64,000 nt of DNA from Nitrospira sp. CG24A (GTDB taxonomy: Bacteria; Nitrospirota; Nitrospiria; Nitrospirales; Nitrospiraceae). The stretch lies in the NCBI GenBank assembly GCA_002869925.2, contig NEWT02000020.1, forward strand, positions 18,385-82,384, in the 5' to 3' direction. Of the stretch, positions 1 to 8,487 are shown piece after piece. The position numbers and the translations under genes were made by a program. Within the stretch, counting starts at the first letter, position 1; each line of letters begins with the position of its first letter. The notes beneath the pieces are model-generated. The model ran no database searches and was not told the DNA's origin. It worked only from the letters and a program-made list of their open reading frames with translations.

Positions 1-2
1 CT

Positions 3-422
3 GTGCCAGAGGAAATGGTTGCCATGTTCCAGCAACGGAAACAGGACTTGGAACGACGCGAAAACTCGGTTCGGGAGGCAGAGGCGAAGCTTGCGATTCT
101 CAAGGCTGAAGTGGAGCAGATCTTGAGCCAGGTTGAGGCCGCAGAGCAGCGCCGTCTTGCGAAAGAGAAAGCCGCTGTGGCTCAACAGGCTTCGCCGGAG
201 AAACACACCGTCGATACTCGCACACAGCAACTGGGACAGCTCGCCAAGATGTATGAAAGTATGCCTGCGGAAGAGGCTGCTGAGCGCATTGAGCGAATGA
301 CCAACCGGAAAGCCTTGGAGATTCTCCGTCTCCTGAAGAGCAAGTCGGCGGGAGCAATTTTGGCGCAGGTAAAAGTCGATCGCGCAGCTAAATTGAGCGA
401 AGAATTTCTCACGACTCCATAA
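3..422 (+). CDS. MotE-like flagellar chaperone, probably 5'-truncated
   Basis: About 139 codons can be read from a GTG at the window edge, so the true start probably lies upstream. The first 60 residues are a charged heptad coiled coil. The C-terminal part (KMYESMPAEEAAERIERM, then ALEILRLLKSKSAGAILAQV) matches the MgtE-N-like helical repeat of MotE proteins, which assist stator or motor assembly in the periplasm. A hydrophobic N-terminal anchor, expected for MotE, is not visible and would be in the missing part. It precedes fliK, the place where MotE-like genes often follow fliJ. FliJ itself was considered, but the C-terminal repeat favours MotE. Confidence 0.65.
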   Translation: MPEEMVAMFQQRKQDLERRENSVREAEAKLAILKAEVEQILSQVEAAEQRRLAKEKAAVAQQASPEKHTVDTRTQQLGQLAKMYESMPAEEAAERIERMTNRKALEILRLLKSKSAGAILAQVKVDRAAKLSEEFLTTP

Positions 423-635
423 GAGTCTGCCGTTCGAGACTGTTCTCCTCCGGCGAATGAACCACCGCTGTCGTCTCGCCTGGACGTCAATACCGAATAG
501 GGTTCAGGCCGATTCCTTCCGTCGACCAGGAAAATTTTTCCTGCCCACGCTGCATTTTCTTCCCTGTTTCTGTCCATCAACTCTCGATCTCATTGCTAAC
601 CCTACGCCGGATGATAGATCCCGAGAATTGTGAGT

Positions 636-650
636 TGGCATGGAGCTTGA
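636..650 (+). promoter_or_regulatory. Weak sigma-54-like -24/-12 candidate before fliK
   Basis: TGGCAT, five bases, then TTGA. The -24 half and the spacing equal the two better sites at 4078 and 17843, but the nearly invariant GC of the -12 element is GA here. If used, transcription would begin near 660, after the ATG at 640, which would favour ATG 709 as the fliK start. Low confidence. Confidence 0.25.
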
Positions 651-708
651 ACATGCCGTGATCAGTAATCAGATCGTGTTCGCACACAGTCACGGACTGT
701 TCTTCATT

Positions 709-2217
709 ATGGATATTCAGATACAGATTCCATCAGTCGACCGTTCCGGCGCGTTGCTACATTCGAGCGCAGTAAGTGAGAAAAGTCCGCTCCAACCATC
801 GGTGCAGAGCGGAACATTTTCTGCGACTCTCAAGGATGCGGCGCAGAATATTCCCAGGGAGAAGGCTTCCGAATACTCCGAATCAGACGATCCGATTGAG
901 CCAATCCCATCACCCGATGCCGAGAAGCAGCCCGTCATCGCCTTAGTGATCGGGGGCACGCTGGTACCTACTCCTCTCGCACTCGACCTTCAGGGGGTGT
1001 CTTCTCCAGAGGACGGGCATGTCGAGCGCACACAGAATTCCCAACGTTCCTCTTTGTCTGGTATTGAGTCAGGCCTCTCTCTGCCCCAGAGTGTGAGTCA
1101 CGTGGAGATTCAAGGAACTGGAGCCGAGGGGCAAGCAGGTGCAGTGTCCGAGGCGGTATTGTCTGCGAGTACGGATGGGCGTAGTGGTTCGGTACTGCAT
1201 ACTATCGTTCCTGGGCAGTCGGGTGAAGCATCTGCAATGACGCCGACGCAAACGGTCTCACGAACCACGGGCGACTCACGTGTCTGGATTGGTCGTGTCG
1301 CTCAAGCTGACCTTTCTTCTGACCCCCTCAATCAGCCGTCCAGTCACTCGCTCGCTCCCAGCGCATTACCACAGGACTCCCCGATTTCCGATCAAGGGAC
1401 AATTCCTCTCACGGAATACCAAGAAGCGAGGAATATTCTTGCCGCTGCGTATACGAATGGAGGGGGGCAGTCGCTTGAGCGGCCGGGGACAGGCATTCAG
1501 TCATCGGCGGTTATCCAAGAACAGGAGGCTGAAGAGACGACATTGCTGGGGCAACCGCTCACGATCCCTGTGGTTGGAGACAGTGAGGGGAGGGGGCAAG
1601 ATCCATTCGGGGTGGATGCACAGGGAACAGAAGGAGGGGCCTTCTTTCATGAAATGGACAGTGGGGCTTTGGAATTGGCAACGCACGACAACCAGTCCTC
1701 TTTCTTCAACGGCCAATTTGCATCAGCGCGGCAGGCACAGTCGTCGATCGATGGAGAGAGAGCCTCTGGTCTGACGTCACCGGTGGATCAGCTCAAGACG
1801 GCGCAGGCACTTCTTGGGGAGGCGCATGCCGAACATGTCACTTTGGCATCTGGAAAGGCTCAGACTGTCCATGTGGAACTTCCGTCTCATGACTCAGGCC
1901 CTCTGAGCGTGCGGATCTCCATGACGGACCAGACGGTGCATACACAGTTCACCACTGATCGAAACGAGCTGGGCGCACTCCTGTTTACGCGACAAGATCA
2001 GCTTCAGCACAACCTGGCTAAGTCTGGGCTTGAGCTCGGTCAGTTTCAGGTGCATATCGATCAACAGGGCAGGCAAGAAGCGTTGCCGGACCGGCAGTCT
2101 CGACGAAATGGCGGAGGGTTTGAGCAGCAGCCAGCACCACAGGACCATAATCAGCAAGCCCAAGATCGGGATCGGCCCGCTCATCGACCCTCACGTGCGT
2201 TGAGTTTGTTTGCATAG
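709..2217 (+). CDS. fliK: Flagellar hook-length control protein FliK
   Basis: A 502-residue protein if started at ATG 709 (MDIQIQIPSVDRSG); an in-frame ATG at 640 would add 23 residues with no better ribosome site. Residues 1 to about 380 are low-complexity, rich in Ser, Gln, Gly and Thr, as in the FliK ruler region. The C-terminal stretch around 1870-2080 (VHVELPSHDSGPLSVRISM, then LGALLFTRQDQLQHNLAKSGL) is the Flg_hook domain that contacts FlhB to switch export specificity. The tail is Gln/Arg-rich. flgD and flgE follow directly, the usual hook gene order. Family assignment rests on the C-terminal domain and the position. Confidence 0.88.
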   Translation: MDIQIQIPSVDRSGALLHSSAVSEKSPLQPSVQSGTFSATLKDAAQNIPREKASEYSESDDPIEPIPSPDAEKQPVIALVIGGTLVPTPLALDLQGVSSPEDGHVERTQNSQRSSLSGIESGLSLPQSVSHVEIQGTGAEGQAGAVSEAVLSASTDGRSGSVLHTIVPGQSGEASAMTPTQTVSRTTGDSRVWIGRVAQADLSSDPLNQPSSHSLAPSALPQDSPISDQGTIPLTEYQEARNILAAAYTNGGGQSLERPGTGIQSSAVIQEQEAEETTLLGQPLTIPVVGDSEGRGQDPFGVDAQGTEGGAFFHEMDSGALELATHDNQSSFFNGQFASARQAQSSIDGERASGLTSPVDQLKTAQALLGEAHAEHVTLASGKAQTVHVELPSHDSGPLSVRISMTDQTVHTQFTTDRNELGALLFTRQDQLQHNLAKSGLELGQFQVHIDQQGRQEALPDRQSRRNGGGFEQQPAPQDHNQQAQDRDRPAHRPSRALSLFA

Positions 2218-2263
2218 CGATGGAGATGTTCACAGAGATCGTATCTAACGAAAGGACAGAGTC

Positions 2264-2545
2264 ATGATCGATTTCGCGGCGATAAACAATTCAACGACGA
2301 GGACCTCCACGCCGACGACCGGCCCAAAAGAACTCGGCCAGGACGAGTTCTTGAAACTTCTCGTCACCCAGCTCCAGTATCAGGACCCGCTCAAACCTCT
2401 CGAAAACCAGGATTTCATTGCGCAGACGGCGCAGTTTAGTCAACTGAACCAGATGACCGACCTCGTCAAATTGATGAAGCGGAGCGTTGAATTACAGGAA
2501 ACAGCCCTCGAGTCAAAACAGACGCCACATGTGCAACAGGCGTAG
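2264..2545 (+). CDS. flgD: Short flagellar hook assembly protein FlgD
   Basis: A 93-residue hook-cap protein. The conserved FlgD N-terminal region is present: [19 protein letters not shown], then [20 protein letters not shown]. The protein ends shortly after this segment, at [16 protein letters not shown], and has none of the C-terminal tudor/Ig-like domains of the roughly 220-residue enterobacterial protein. The stop is followed by 86 bases before flgE and no displaced C-terminal domain was found there. AAAGGA lies 7 bases before the ATG. Function in scaffolding hook polymerisation follows from the family; the reduced length is seen directly. Confidence 0.9.
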   Translation: MIDFAAINNSTTRTSTPTTGPKELGQDEFLKLLVTQLQYQDPLKPLENQDFIAQTAQFSQLNQMTDLVKLMKRSVELQETALESKQTPHVQQA

Positions 2546-2631
2546 AGCCGTCGGTGTGATGTGTGCCGGGCGGTGAAGCGACAGGCAGCAATCGGTTGTA
2601 GGGACATTCCAATGAGTAAAGGAGACAGATT

Positions 2632-3855
2632 ATGGGGATTTTGACATCGCTTTTTTCGGCGGTCAGCGGACTCAATACATACGGGAATGCCATGTCCGTG
2701 ATTGGGAACAATATTGCGAACGTGGGGACGGCGGGGTTCAAGTCGAGCCGCGCGTCATTTGCCGATTTGGTTTCGGCTTCGCTTGGCGGCGGGTCGACGA
2801 CCGGCCAGGTTGGGCTGGGGGTTTTTCTGAACGATGTGCAGACGAGTTTTGTTCAGGGTTCCCTCTCTAATACAGGAAACACCCTGGACTTGGCCATCGA
2901 TGGAAACGGGTTTTTCAATGTGCGCGATGCCGCAGGAACGGTGTCCTATTCTCGCGCCGGGCAATTTCAAGTGAACAATCTTGGAGAGATTGTGGATCCG
3001 AGCGGTCGATTCTTGCAGGGCTATCAAGCATCGACAACAGGGATCATCTTAGGGACCGTTGGAAATATTACGTTGTCCACGGCTACTGTTGCCCCACAGG
3101 CCAGCAGCACCGCGGCTGTGGAAGCCAACCTCAACGCTGCGTCCACGATTCCGGCGACTGCGTTCGACTCAACCGATGCAACGACGTACAACTTCTCAAA
3201 TGGCATGACCATCTATGATTCGCTCGGAGCGCAGCATCAGCTTCGGTTGTATTATGTGAAGTCTGCGGCGAATACCTGGAATCTCCATTCTCAGATCGAC
3301 GGTGGCGCCACGACGGCGCAAACGAACTTAGTATTCAATACGAGCGGCGTCCTGACAGGAGGGGGAGCGCAGACATTCTCGTTGCCCATTACCGGCGGTG
3401 CGGCCACGCCATTGAGTGTGGCGATGGATTTCTCAAACATCACGCAGTTTGGATCCGCGTCGAGTTTGACCGATCAAACTCAAGATGGGTTTACCTCCGG
3501 GTCGTTTCAGAGCTTGTCGATCGATGAAGAAGGGCGAGTCGTGGCGCAGTTTAGCAATGGTCAAACCAGAACGCTTTCTCAGGTCGTGCTGAGCCGATTC
3601 ACGAATCCGAATGGATTGACACGATCCGGTGAAAACGGGTTCGCTGCAACCATAGATTCTGGCGCGCCACTGGACGGGGCCCCGACGAATAATGGGTTGG
3701 GGCGGCTCATTCCCCAAACCATCGAACAGTCCAATGTTGATCTCGGAAAAGAATTTGTCGATATGATCATCACGCAGCGGGCATTTCAAGCGAACTCCCG
3801 CGCGATTACCACGAGTGATGAAATGTTGCAGGAATTGGTGAATCTGAAACGGTAG
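2632..3855 (+). CDS. flgE: Flagellar hook protein FlgE
   Basis: 407 residues. The N-terminus (LFSAVSGLNTYGNAMSVIGNNIANVGTAGFK) has the flagellar rod/hook ANNIANxxTxGFK-type motif, and the C-terminus (SNVDLGKEFVDMIITQRAFQANSRAI) has the matching FlgBB helix. Between them are the D1 hook domains, including LDLAIDGNGFFNVRD. It forms the universal joint between rod and filament. A clear AAAGGAGA ribosome site precedes the ATG. The gene closes the fliK-flgD-flgE group, and a 15-bp hairpin begins 26 bases after the stop. Confidence 0.96.
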   Translation: MGILTSLFSAVSGLNTYGNAMSVIGNNIANVGTAGFKSSRASFADLVSASLGGGSTTGQVGLGVFLNDVQTSFVQGSLSNTGNTLDLAIDGNGFFNVRDAAGTVSYSRAGQFQVNNLGEIVDPSGRFLQGYQASTTGIILGTVGNITLSTATVAPQASSTAAVEANLNAASTIPATAFDSTDATTYNFSNGMTIYDSLGAQHQLRLYYVKSAANTWNLHSQIDGGATTAQTNLVFNTSGVLTGGGAQTFSLPITGGAATPLSVAMDFSNITQFGSASSLTDQTQDGFTSGSFQSLSIDEEGRVVAQFSNGQTRTLSQVVLSRFTNPNGLTRSGENGFAATIDSGAPLDGAPTNNGLGRLIPQTIEQSNVDLGKEFVDMIITQRAFQANSRAITTSDEMLQELVNLKR

Positions 3856-3881
3856 TCACGACCGCGAGTCCTCTCCTCAGG

Positions 3882-3918
3882 GATGATCGGGGTGCCGTGT
3901 CGTGGCACTCCGGTCATC
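3882..3918 (+). terminator. Strong hairpin after flgE
   Basis: 15-bp stem (3882-3896 with 3904-3918) containing two G-U pairs, with a 7-base loop. It is followed by a mixed pyrimidine tract rather than a clean T-run. It separates the fliK-flgD-flgE unit from the sigma-54-like promoter of fliL. Confidence 0.65.
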
Positions 3919-4077
3919 GTTCCGTCTTCCCCTGCACCTCCGGTGTTCGGCGTCATTTAATTGACATCGTCAAGCCTCTGGCGGGATCGCCTCTCGCTTG
4001 GCTGCTATACGTGATGGCATTGCTACGCCAGATGGGCTGTTCTGGTTGATGCGTCATCCTTGTCACGGTTCGATCGA

Positions 4078-4093
4078 TGGCATAGCCATTGCA
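4078..4093 (+). promoter_or_regulatory. Sigma-54-type promoter of the fliL-fliA operon
   Basis: TGGCAT at 4078-4083, five bases, TTGCA at 4089-4093. This agrees with the -24/-12 consensus TGGCAC-N5-TTGCA except one base. Predicted start near 4104, about 33 bases before the fliL ATG. The rest of the 281-base gap 3856-4136 holds the flgE hairpin and nothing else recognisable. Confidence 0.7.
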
Positions 4094-4136
4094 AACTTCC
4101 AGTGAGTCGTCACTGTTTTGATTAGAGGAGGGTCCT

Positions 4137-4679
4137 ATGGCAGAGCCAGAGAGCAAGCCGCCAGAGCCAGTGCCGGTTGCGGCGGGAATTTCGATGAAAA
4201 TGGTCATCATCATCGTTGCCGGAACACTTGTGCTTGGCATGGGAGGGGCGTTCGCGCTCTTTAAGCTCATGGCGGGAGGACACAGCGTGGATGAGCACAA
4301 AGCCGAGGAGCCGGTTGCGAAGGCGGCAGGGCATGGTGAGGCGGAAGCGAAACCGAGCGCCGCAAAAGGCAGTGGCCCTGGCGCGATATACGATGTCGAC
4401 CCCTTCATCGTGAATTTGGCAGATACGCCGGAGGTGCGCTATTTGAAACTGACCGTGAAGTTGGAACTCGAAAATCCAGATGCATCAGCCGAACTCGCCA
4501 GCCGTATTCCGCAGTTACGCGACACGATTCTTGTCCTCCTGACGAGCAAGGATGCGGCATCGATCCGAACTCCCCAGGGCAAGTTCCAGTTGCGCGATGA
4601 GATTACTCAGCGCGTCAACAGTCTGCTTCCCAAACCGGGTGTGCGGGCCGCCTACTTCACGGACTTCGTCGTGCAATAG
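4137..4679 (+). CDS. fliL: Flagellar basal body-associated protein FliL
   Basis: 180 residues, stator-associated inner-membrane protein. A Pro/Glu-rich cytoplasmic tail of about 18 residues is followed by one membrane helix (MVIIIVAGTLVLGMGGAFALF). Then comes a charged Ala/Lys/Glu linker and the periplasmic FliL domain beginning YDVDPFIVNLAD and ending RAAYFTDFVVQ. GAGGAGGG precedes the ATG. It is first of the switch/export operon behind a sigma-54-type promoter; fliM starts 19 bases after its stop. Confidence 0.94.
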   Translation: MAEPESKPPEPVPVAAGISMKMVIIIVAGTLVLGMGGAFALFKLMAGGHSVDEHKAEEPVAKAAGHGEAEAKPSAAKGSGPGAIYDVDPFIVNLADTPEVRYLKLTVKLELENPDASAELASRIPQLRDTILVLLTSKDAASIRTPQGKFQLRDEITQRVNSLLPKPGVRAAYFTDFVVQ

Positions 4680-4698
4680 TCTGGACCACGTCGTCACT

Positions 4699-5673
4699 AT
4701 GGAAAAAATACTGTCGCAAGACGAAATCGATGCCTTGCTGAAAGGGGTCGTCTCCGGGGAGGTTGAAACCCAATCCGAGGAAGAGGCGCAACCAGCTGGA
4801 GGGGTTAGGTCGTACGATCTGCACAATCAGGAGCGCATTGTGCGTGGGCGCATGCCGACGCTTGAGTTGATTACCGACCGGTTTACCAGGCACCAATCCT
4901 TGTCCTGGAGCGCTCTGCTGAATACGAAGGTGGAGTTCAATATTGTCGGGACGCAAATTATGAAGTTCGGCGCGTTCATGAAAACCATTCCGATTCCTTC
5001 TTCGCTGAACGTGTTTCGAATGGACCCGCTACGGGGAAATGGTCTCTTAGTCCTGAACGCATTTTTAGTGTACCTCATCGTGGACTATTTCTATGGGGGA
5101 AAGGCGCAAACGCATGTCAAGCCGGAGGGCCGAGATTTTACGCCGATTCAGTTACGGATCATCAGAAAGCTTGTGCAGTCGGCGTTTGAAGATATGGAGA
5201 AATCGTGGCGCGCTGCGCTCGCCGTCAAGATTAATCTGGTCCGTTCGGAAGTCAACCCGCAGTTTGCCATGGTGGTGTCCGCATCAGAAATTGTCTTTGT
5301 CACCACCCTTCAAGTGCAATTCGGTGAGACCACCAGCGACATCTTCCTCGTGTATCCCTATTCGATGCTCGAGCCCATTAAAGAAAAGCTCTATTCGGGT
5401 ATCGTCTCGGATCAAGTGGAGCAAGACGGAAGCTGGCCGATTCGATTCCAGGAAAAGCTACAAGAATGCTCCCTTACTGTGATCGTTCGGCTCGGAACCG
5501 CCTCAGTCAAAGTACGGGACGTGGTGGATTTCGCTCCGGGAGATTTGATCCTGTTGGATCAACGGCCTGGCGATCCACTCGATTGTTTTGTTGAAGGATA
5601 CTTAAAGTTTCAAGGGAGCCCCGGCGTGTCTAAGGGAAATCACGCCTGCCGCATTGAGAAGGTGCTGTCGTAA
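4699..5673 (+). CDS. fliM: Flagellar motor switch protein FliM
   Basis: 324 residues from ATG 4699; a longer reading from 4552 lies inside fliL and is not credible. The N-terminal EN30-like CheY-binding helix is present (ILSQDEIDALLKGV, residues 4-17). The middle CheC-like domain runs to about residue 230, and a C-terminal SpoA/C-ring domain ends the protein (VKVRDVVDFAPGDLILLD). It links FliG and FliN and receives phospho-CheY. The cheY gene is at 52.8 kb in this window. Confidence 0.95.
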   Translation: MEKILSQDEIDALLKGVVSGEVETQSEEEAQPAGGVRSYDLHNQERIVRGRMPTLELITDRFTRHQSLSWSALLNTKVEFNIVGTQIMKFGAFMKTIPIPSSLNVFRMDPLRGNGLLVLNAFLVYLIVDYFYGGKAQTHVKPEGRDFTPIQLRIIRKLVQSAFEDMEKSWRAALAVKINLVRSEVNPQFAMVVSASEIVFVTTLQVQFGETTSDIFLVYPYSMLEPIKEKLYSGIVSDQVEQDGSWPIRFQEKLQECSLTVIVRLGTASVKVRDVVDFAPGDLILLDQRPGDPLDCFVEGYLKFQGSPGVSKGNHACRIEKVLS

Positions 5674-5702
5674 GCGGCTCGCATATCTGAGGAGAATCGT
5701 CT

Positions 5703-6083
5703 ATGGCTGACAACGAAGTCGCGAATGTTGGAGCGAATGCTCCCGGCCCTTCACCTGCTTCCTCTCCGTCACCGACGCCGGCGTCGTTTCCCTCACTTGA
5801 CGGAGGAGGCGTGGCTCCTGCGCCTAAGAACATAGACTTTATCCTGGACATTCCGATGCAGGTGACGGTGCAGGTTGGGTCGACCAAGATGGTGATTCGA
5901 GAGCTATTGCAGCTTGGGCAAGGGTCGGTGATCGAGCTCGAAAAGCTTGCTGGGGAACCGATGGAAGTGTTGGTCAACAATAAGCTGGTGGCACGGGGCG
6001 AAGTCGTCGTGGTGAACGAAAAATTCGGTATCCGCCTCACCGATGTGATCAGCGCGGCTGAGCGGGTTCAGCAACTCGGGTAA
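5703..6083 (+). CDS. fliN: Flagellar motor switch protein FliN
   Basis: 126 residues. A Pro/Ala/Ser-rich tail of about 45 residues precedes the SpoA domain (DIPMQVTVQVGSTKMVIREL, then NNKLVARGEVVVVNEKFGIRLTDV). With FliM it builds the lower C-ring, and it also docks the FliH-FliI export complex. It starts 29 bases after fliM. Its stop is followed within 10 bases by a long inverted repeat that lies between fliN and fliO. Confidence 0.94.
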   Translation: MADNEVANVGANAPGPSPASSPSPTPASFPSLDGGGVAPAPKNIDFILDIPMQVTVQVGSTKMVIRELLQLGQGSVIELEKLAGEPMEVLVNNKLVARGEVVVVNEKFGIRLTDVISAAERVQQLG

Positions 6084-6092
6084 GGGTTCATC

Positions 6093-6157
6093 TGGTTTGT
6101 TTTGTGTCTCTGGTTGATTTGGTTCAACCAAACAAACGAGACAAACCACACAAACTC
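6093..6157. repeat. Long imperfect palindrome between fliN and fliO (family E, copy 1)
   Basis: TGGTTTGTTTTGTGTCTC on the left is mirrored by GAGACAAACCACACAAAC on the right, around TGGTTGATTTGGTTCAACCA. The left arm and centre are in frame with fliO, which lets the ORF be extended artificially upstream to a GTG at 6104. A related element lies between cheZ and motA at 53813-53896. Confidence 0.7.
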
Positions 6158-6178
6158 AATACACAAGACCGGAGGAAC

Positions 6179-6577
6179 GTGTTCGATTTTTGGGATAGTT
6201 TGATACGGATGGTGTCGGCGTTGGCCCTCGTGCTCGCACTGATGGGTGGACTCGTCGTTTTGGTTCGCCGATTTTCGGGTACGCGGTTGTGCGCTCCTGT
6301 GTCCACGCCGATCGTCCAGGTGCTCGGCAGTGGGTATATCGGTCCTCGCAAGACGATTTCTTTGGTGTCGGTTGCAGGCGAATTCCTCATCGTCGGCATG
6401 ACGCCGACGGATCTGGTGCCACTCGGCCATATCACGGATCGAGAACAAGTCCAAAGGTTTCTGTCCACGGCGACAGCCGGTCGATCGGTCAAGTCGGGGA
6501 AGCCTTCAGCACACCACGACGCCCAGGCTCCGGTTGGCGGAGGAGCGGCAGACGCCAGAGGTGACTATGCCAGTTGA
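6179..6577 (+). CDS. fliO: Flagellar biosynthesis protein FliO
   Basis: 132 residues from GTG 6179, which has GGAGG four bases upstream. A GTG at 6104 would run through a palindromic repeat and is rejected. One N-terminal membrane helix (SALALVLALMGGLVVLV) is followed by a small beta domain (VQVLGSGYIGPRKTISLVSV and GEFLIVGMTP) typical of FliO, the assembly chaperone of the FliP pore. It overlaps the fliP start by 11 bases. FliO is poorly conserved, so the call leans on the beta-domain pattern and its place between fliN and fliP. Confidence 0.86.
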   Translation: MFDFWDSLIRMVSALALVLALMGGLVVLVRRFSGTRLCAPVSTPIVQVLGSGYIGPRKTISLVSVAGEFLIVGMTPTDLVPLGHITDREQVQRFLSTATAGRSVKSGKPSAHHDAQAPVGGGAADARGDYAS

Positions 6578-7370
6578 TGCAGGCGCTTCTCCGTCGATGA
6601 CCCCGCCCCTGCGACGACTACAAGGCGTTCGCACCGGTGTCGTGCTTATGGCCCTGATCGGTCTGTTTCTCGGAATAACCCAGGATGCCATGGGTGGCGC
6701 GAATCCGTCTGTCACGATCGATCTCGGCCAGCCGGGCCTCAAAGGGACCGCCGTCGTCCTCCAAATTCTTGCATTACTGACAGTGCTCTCCCTGGCGCCC
6801 GCATTCTTCATCATGGTGACGTCCTTCACGAGAGTGGTGATCGTCCTTTCATTTCTCCGTCAGGCGCTAGGGACGCAGGCTGTGCCGCCCAACCAGATTC
6901 TCATCAGCATCGCCTTGTTCATTACGATCTTTGTGATGGCTCCAGTAGGGGAGGCCGTCTATAGCCAAGCCGTTCAGCCGTTGCTGGCGGAGCAGATCTC
7001 ATACGAGGAGGCCTGGACCAAAGGCATTCAGCCGATTCGTACCTTTATGCTCAAGCAGGTGCGCGACAAAGATCTCGAACTCTTTATCGAGCTGAGTAAG
7101 CGCCCGAAGCCTGAGACGGTGGATCAGGTCCCCATCCATGTGGTGATTCCCGCCTATATTCTGAGTGAACTGCGAGTCGCGTTTCAGATCGGGTTTCTTA
7201 TCTATATTCCTTTCCTGATTGTCGACATGGTGGTCGCCAGTGTCTTGATGTCTATGGGCATGATGCTGTTGCCCCCAGCCGTAATTTCCCTTCCGTTTAA
7301 ACTCATTCTCTTTGTGCTGGCCGACGGGTGGAATTTGGTCGTCGGGTCACTCGTAAAAAGTTTCCAATGA
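6567..7370 (+). CDS. fliP: Flagellar export gate protein FliP
   Basis: 267 residues from ATG 6567 (AGAGGTG just upstream); a TTG at 6534 would add 11 residues. A signal peptide (GVVLMALIGLFLGITQDAMGG) precedes the mature protein. The conserved FliP core is visible: PAFFIMVTSFTRVVIVLSFLRQALGTQ, split by cytoplasmic loops, and the C-terminal MGMMLLPPAVISLPFKLILFVLADGW. Five copies form the export pore with FliQ and FliR. The start is inside fliO, suggesting translational coupling. Confidence 0.96.
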   Translation: MPVDAGASPSMTPPLRRLQGVRTGVVLMALIGLFLGITQDAMGGANPSVTIDLGQPGLKGTAVVLQILALLTVLSLAPAFFIMVTSFTRVVIVLSFLRQALGTQAVPPNQILISIALFITIFVMAPVGEAVYSQAVQPLLAEQISYEEAWTKGIQPIRTFMLKQVRDKDLELFIELSKRPKPETVDQVPIHVVIPAYILSELRVAFQIGFLIYIPFLIVDMVVASVLMSMGMMLLPPAVISLPFKLILFVLADGWNLVVGSLVKSFQ

Positions 7371-7395
7371 GCAAGATTCGAAGGGCACGATCGCG

Positions 7396-7665
7396 ATGAC
7401 CCCTGAGATGGTGACAGAAATCGGCCGTCAAGCTATTGAAACCACGCTGATCGTGTCCAGCCCCATTCTGGGACTCGCCCTCGTTGTGGGGCTCGCGGTC
7501 AGTGTGCTGCAGGCGATGACGCAATTGAACGAAGCGACGCTGACCTTCGTGCCGAAAGTGTTGGCCGTCTTCGCCGCGGTGATTATCTTTCTACCCTGGA
7601 TGTTGGGCGTGCTCACATCGTTTATGGCGCAACTGTTTCTGAGTATTCCAAATTATGTGCAGTGA
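7396..7665 (+). CDS. fliQ: Flagellar export gate protein FliQ
   Basis: 89 residues, the usual family length. Two membrane hairpin helices (LIVSSPILGLALVVGLAVSVLQA and VLAVFAAVIIFLPWMLGVL) flank the conserved TQLNEATLTFVPK loop. It joins FliP and FliR in the export gate spiral. It lies 25 bases after fliP and 33 before fliR. Confidence 0.96.
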   Translation: MTPEMVTEIGRQAIETTLIVSSPILGLALVVGLAVSVLQAMTQLNEATLTFVPKVLAVFAAVIIFLPWMLGVLTSFMAQLFLSIPNYVQ

Positions 7666-7698
7666 TCCGGCATTGGTGAGATCTCTTACGGAAGAACT

Positions 7699-8487
7699 AT
7701 GACTACGGCACCGTCACTTCATCTTCTCTTGCCAGAGTTCCAGTCCTTTCTGGTCTTGGTGTCCCGTATCGGGGGCATCGTCGCGGCATTTCCGATGTTA
7801 GGCGGGCGGACGGTTCCGGTTCAAATAAAAATCGCCCTTGTCGTGATGCTGGGGATCGTTCTCTCACCGCTGATTCACCTTCCGCCGCTATCACAGGACG
7901 CCATCGAAATGACGGCCGGGCTTGTGAGTGAATCGCTCATCGGCCTGGTCATCGGTTTGGGCGTGCGATTGCTGTTTGGCGCGCTTGAAGTGGCCGGCGA
8001 TCTTCTTGGAACGCAGATCGGGTTCGGCGCCGTTCAGCTGGTGGATCCCATGACCGCGCAACACTCGTCGCTGCTCAGTGAGTATTTCCGGATCATTGCC
8101 TCGCTGGTGTTCCTGTCGATCAATGCACATATGGTGGTCGTGGCGGCCATTGTCACGAGCTATGAGACCATCCCGCCATTCGGCGCGAGGCTCTCTTCGG
8201 CGCTCGGCGAAGAAGTGCTCCAGCTCTCTCAGCATATGTTTGTCGTCGCCTTGAAGCTGTCGGCGCCGGTGCTCGTCGCCATGATCCTCTTGAATCTTCT
8301 GCTGGCCATGCTGGGCCGGGCGGTCGCGCAGATCAATGTCTTTGTGTTGAGTTTTCCCCTGACGATAGCGGGAGGACTCCTGGTCTTAGGCCTGGCATTG
8401 CCCTATACCGTTTCGTTGCTTGAACAGGAATTTACGGGATTACGCGACACGATCGAACGGCTATTGAGGGCGTTGGGACATGGCTGA
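7699..8487 (+). CDS. fliR: Flagellar export gate protein FliR
   Basis: 262 residues, all-helical membrane protein. Recognisable features are the N-terminal RIGGIVAAFPMLGGRTVPVQIK, the central LGTQIGFGAVQLVDP, and the C-terminal INVFVLSFPLTIAGGLLVLGL. It is the one-copy component of the FliP5Q4R1 gate. The last 8 bases overlap the flhB start, so translation is likely coupled. Confidence 0.96.
   Translation: MTTAPSLHLLLPEFQSFLVLVSRIGGIVAAFPMLGGRTVPVQIKIALVVMLGIVLSPLIHLPPLSQDAIEMTAGLVSESLIGLVIGLGVRLLFGALEVAGDLLGTQIGFGAVQLVDPMTAQHSSLLSEYFRIIASLVFLSINAHMVVVAAIVTSYETIPPFGARLSSALGEEVLQLSQHMFVVALKLSAPVLVAMILLNLLLAMLGRAVAQINVFVLSFPLTIAGGLLVLGLALPYTVSLLEQEFTGLRDTIERLLRALGHG

Noticed and set aside
640..708. 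23 extra N-terminal codons of fliK
   Set aside because: No ribosome site, and a possible sigma-54-like site overlaps the ATG. ATG 709 begins a more typical FliK start.
1280..1774. Second-frame ORF inside fliK
   Set aside because: It overlaps a well-supported FliK frame and shows no domain; low-complexity DNA often leaves the other frames open.
3882..3918. Riboswitch before fliL
   Set aside because: The hairpin is close to the flgE stop and upstream of the predicted sigma-54 start, so it cannot be in the fliL leader.
6104..6178. Upstream GTG start for FliO
   Set aside because: The added codons come from the palindromic repeat. GTG 6179 has a proper GGAGG.
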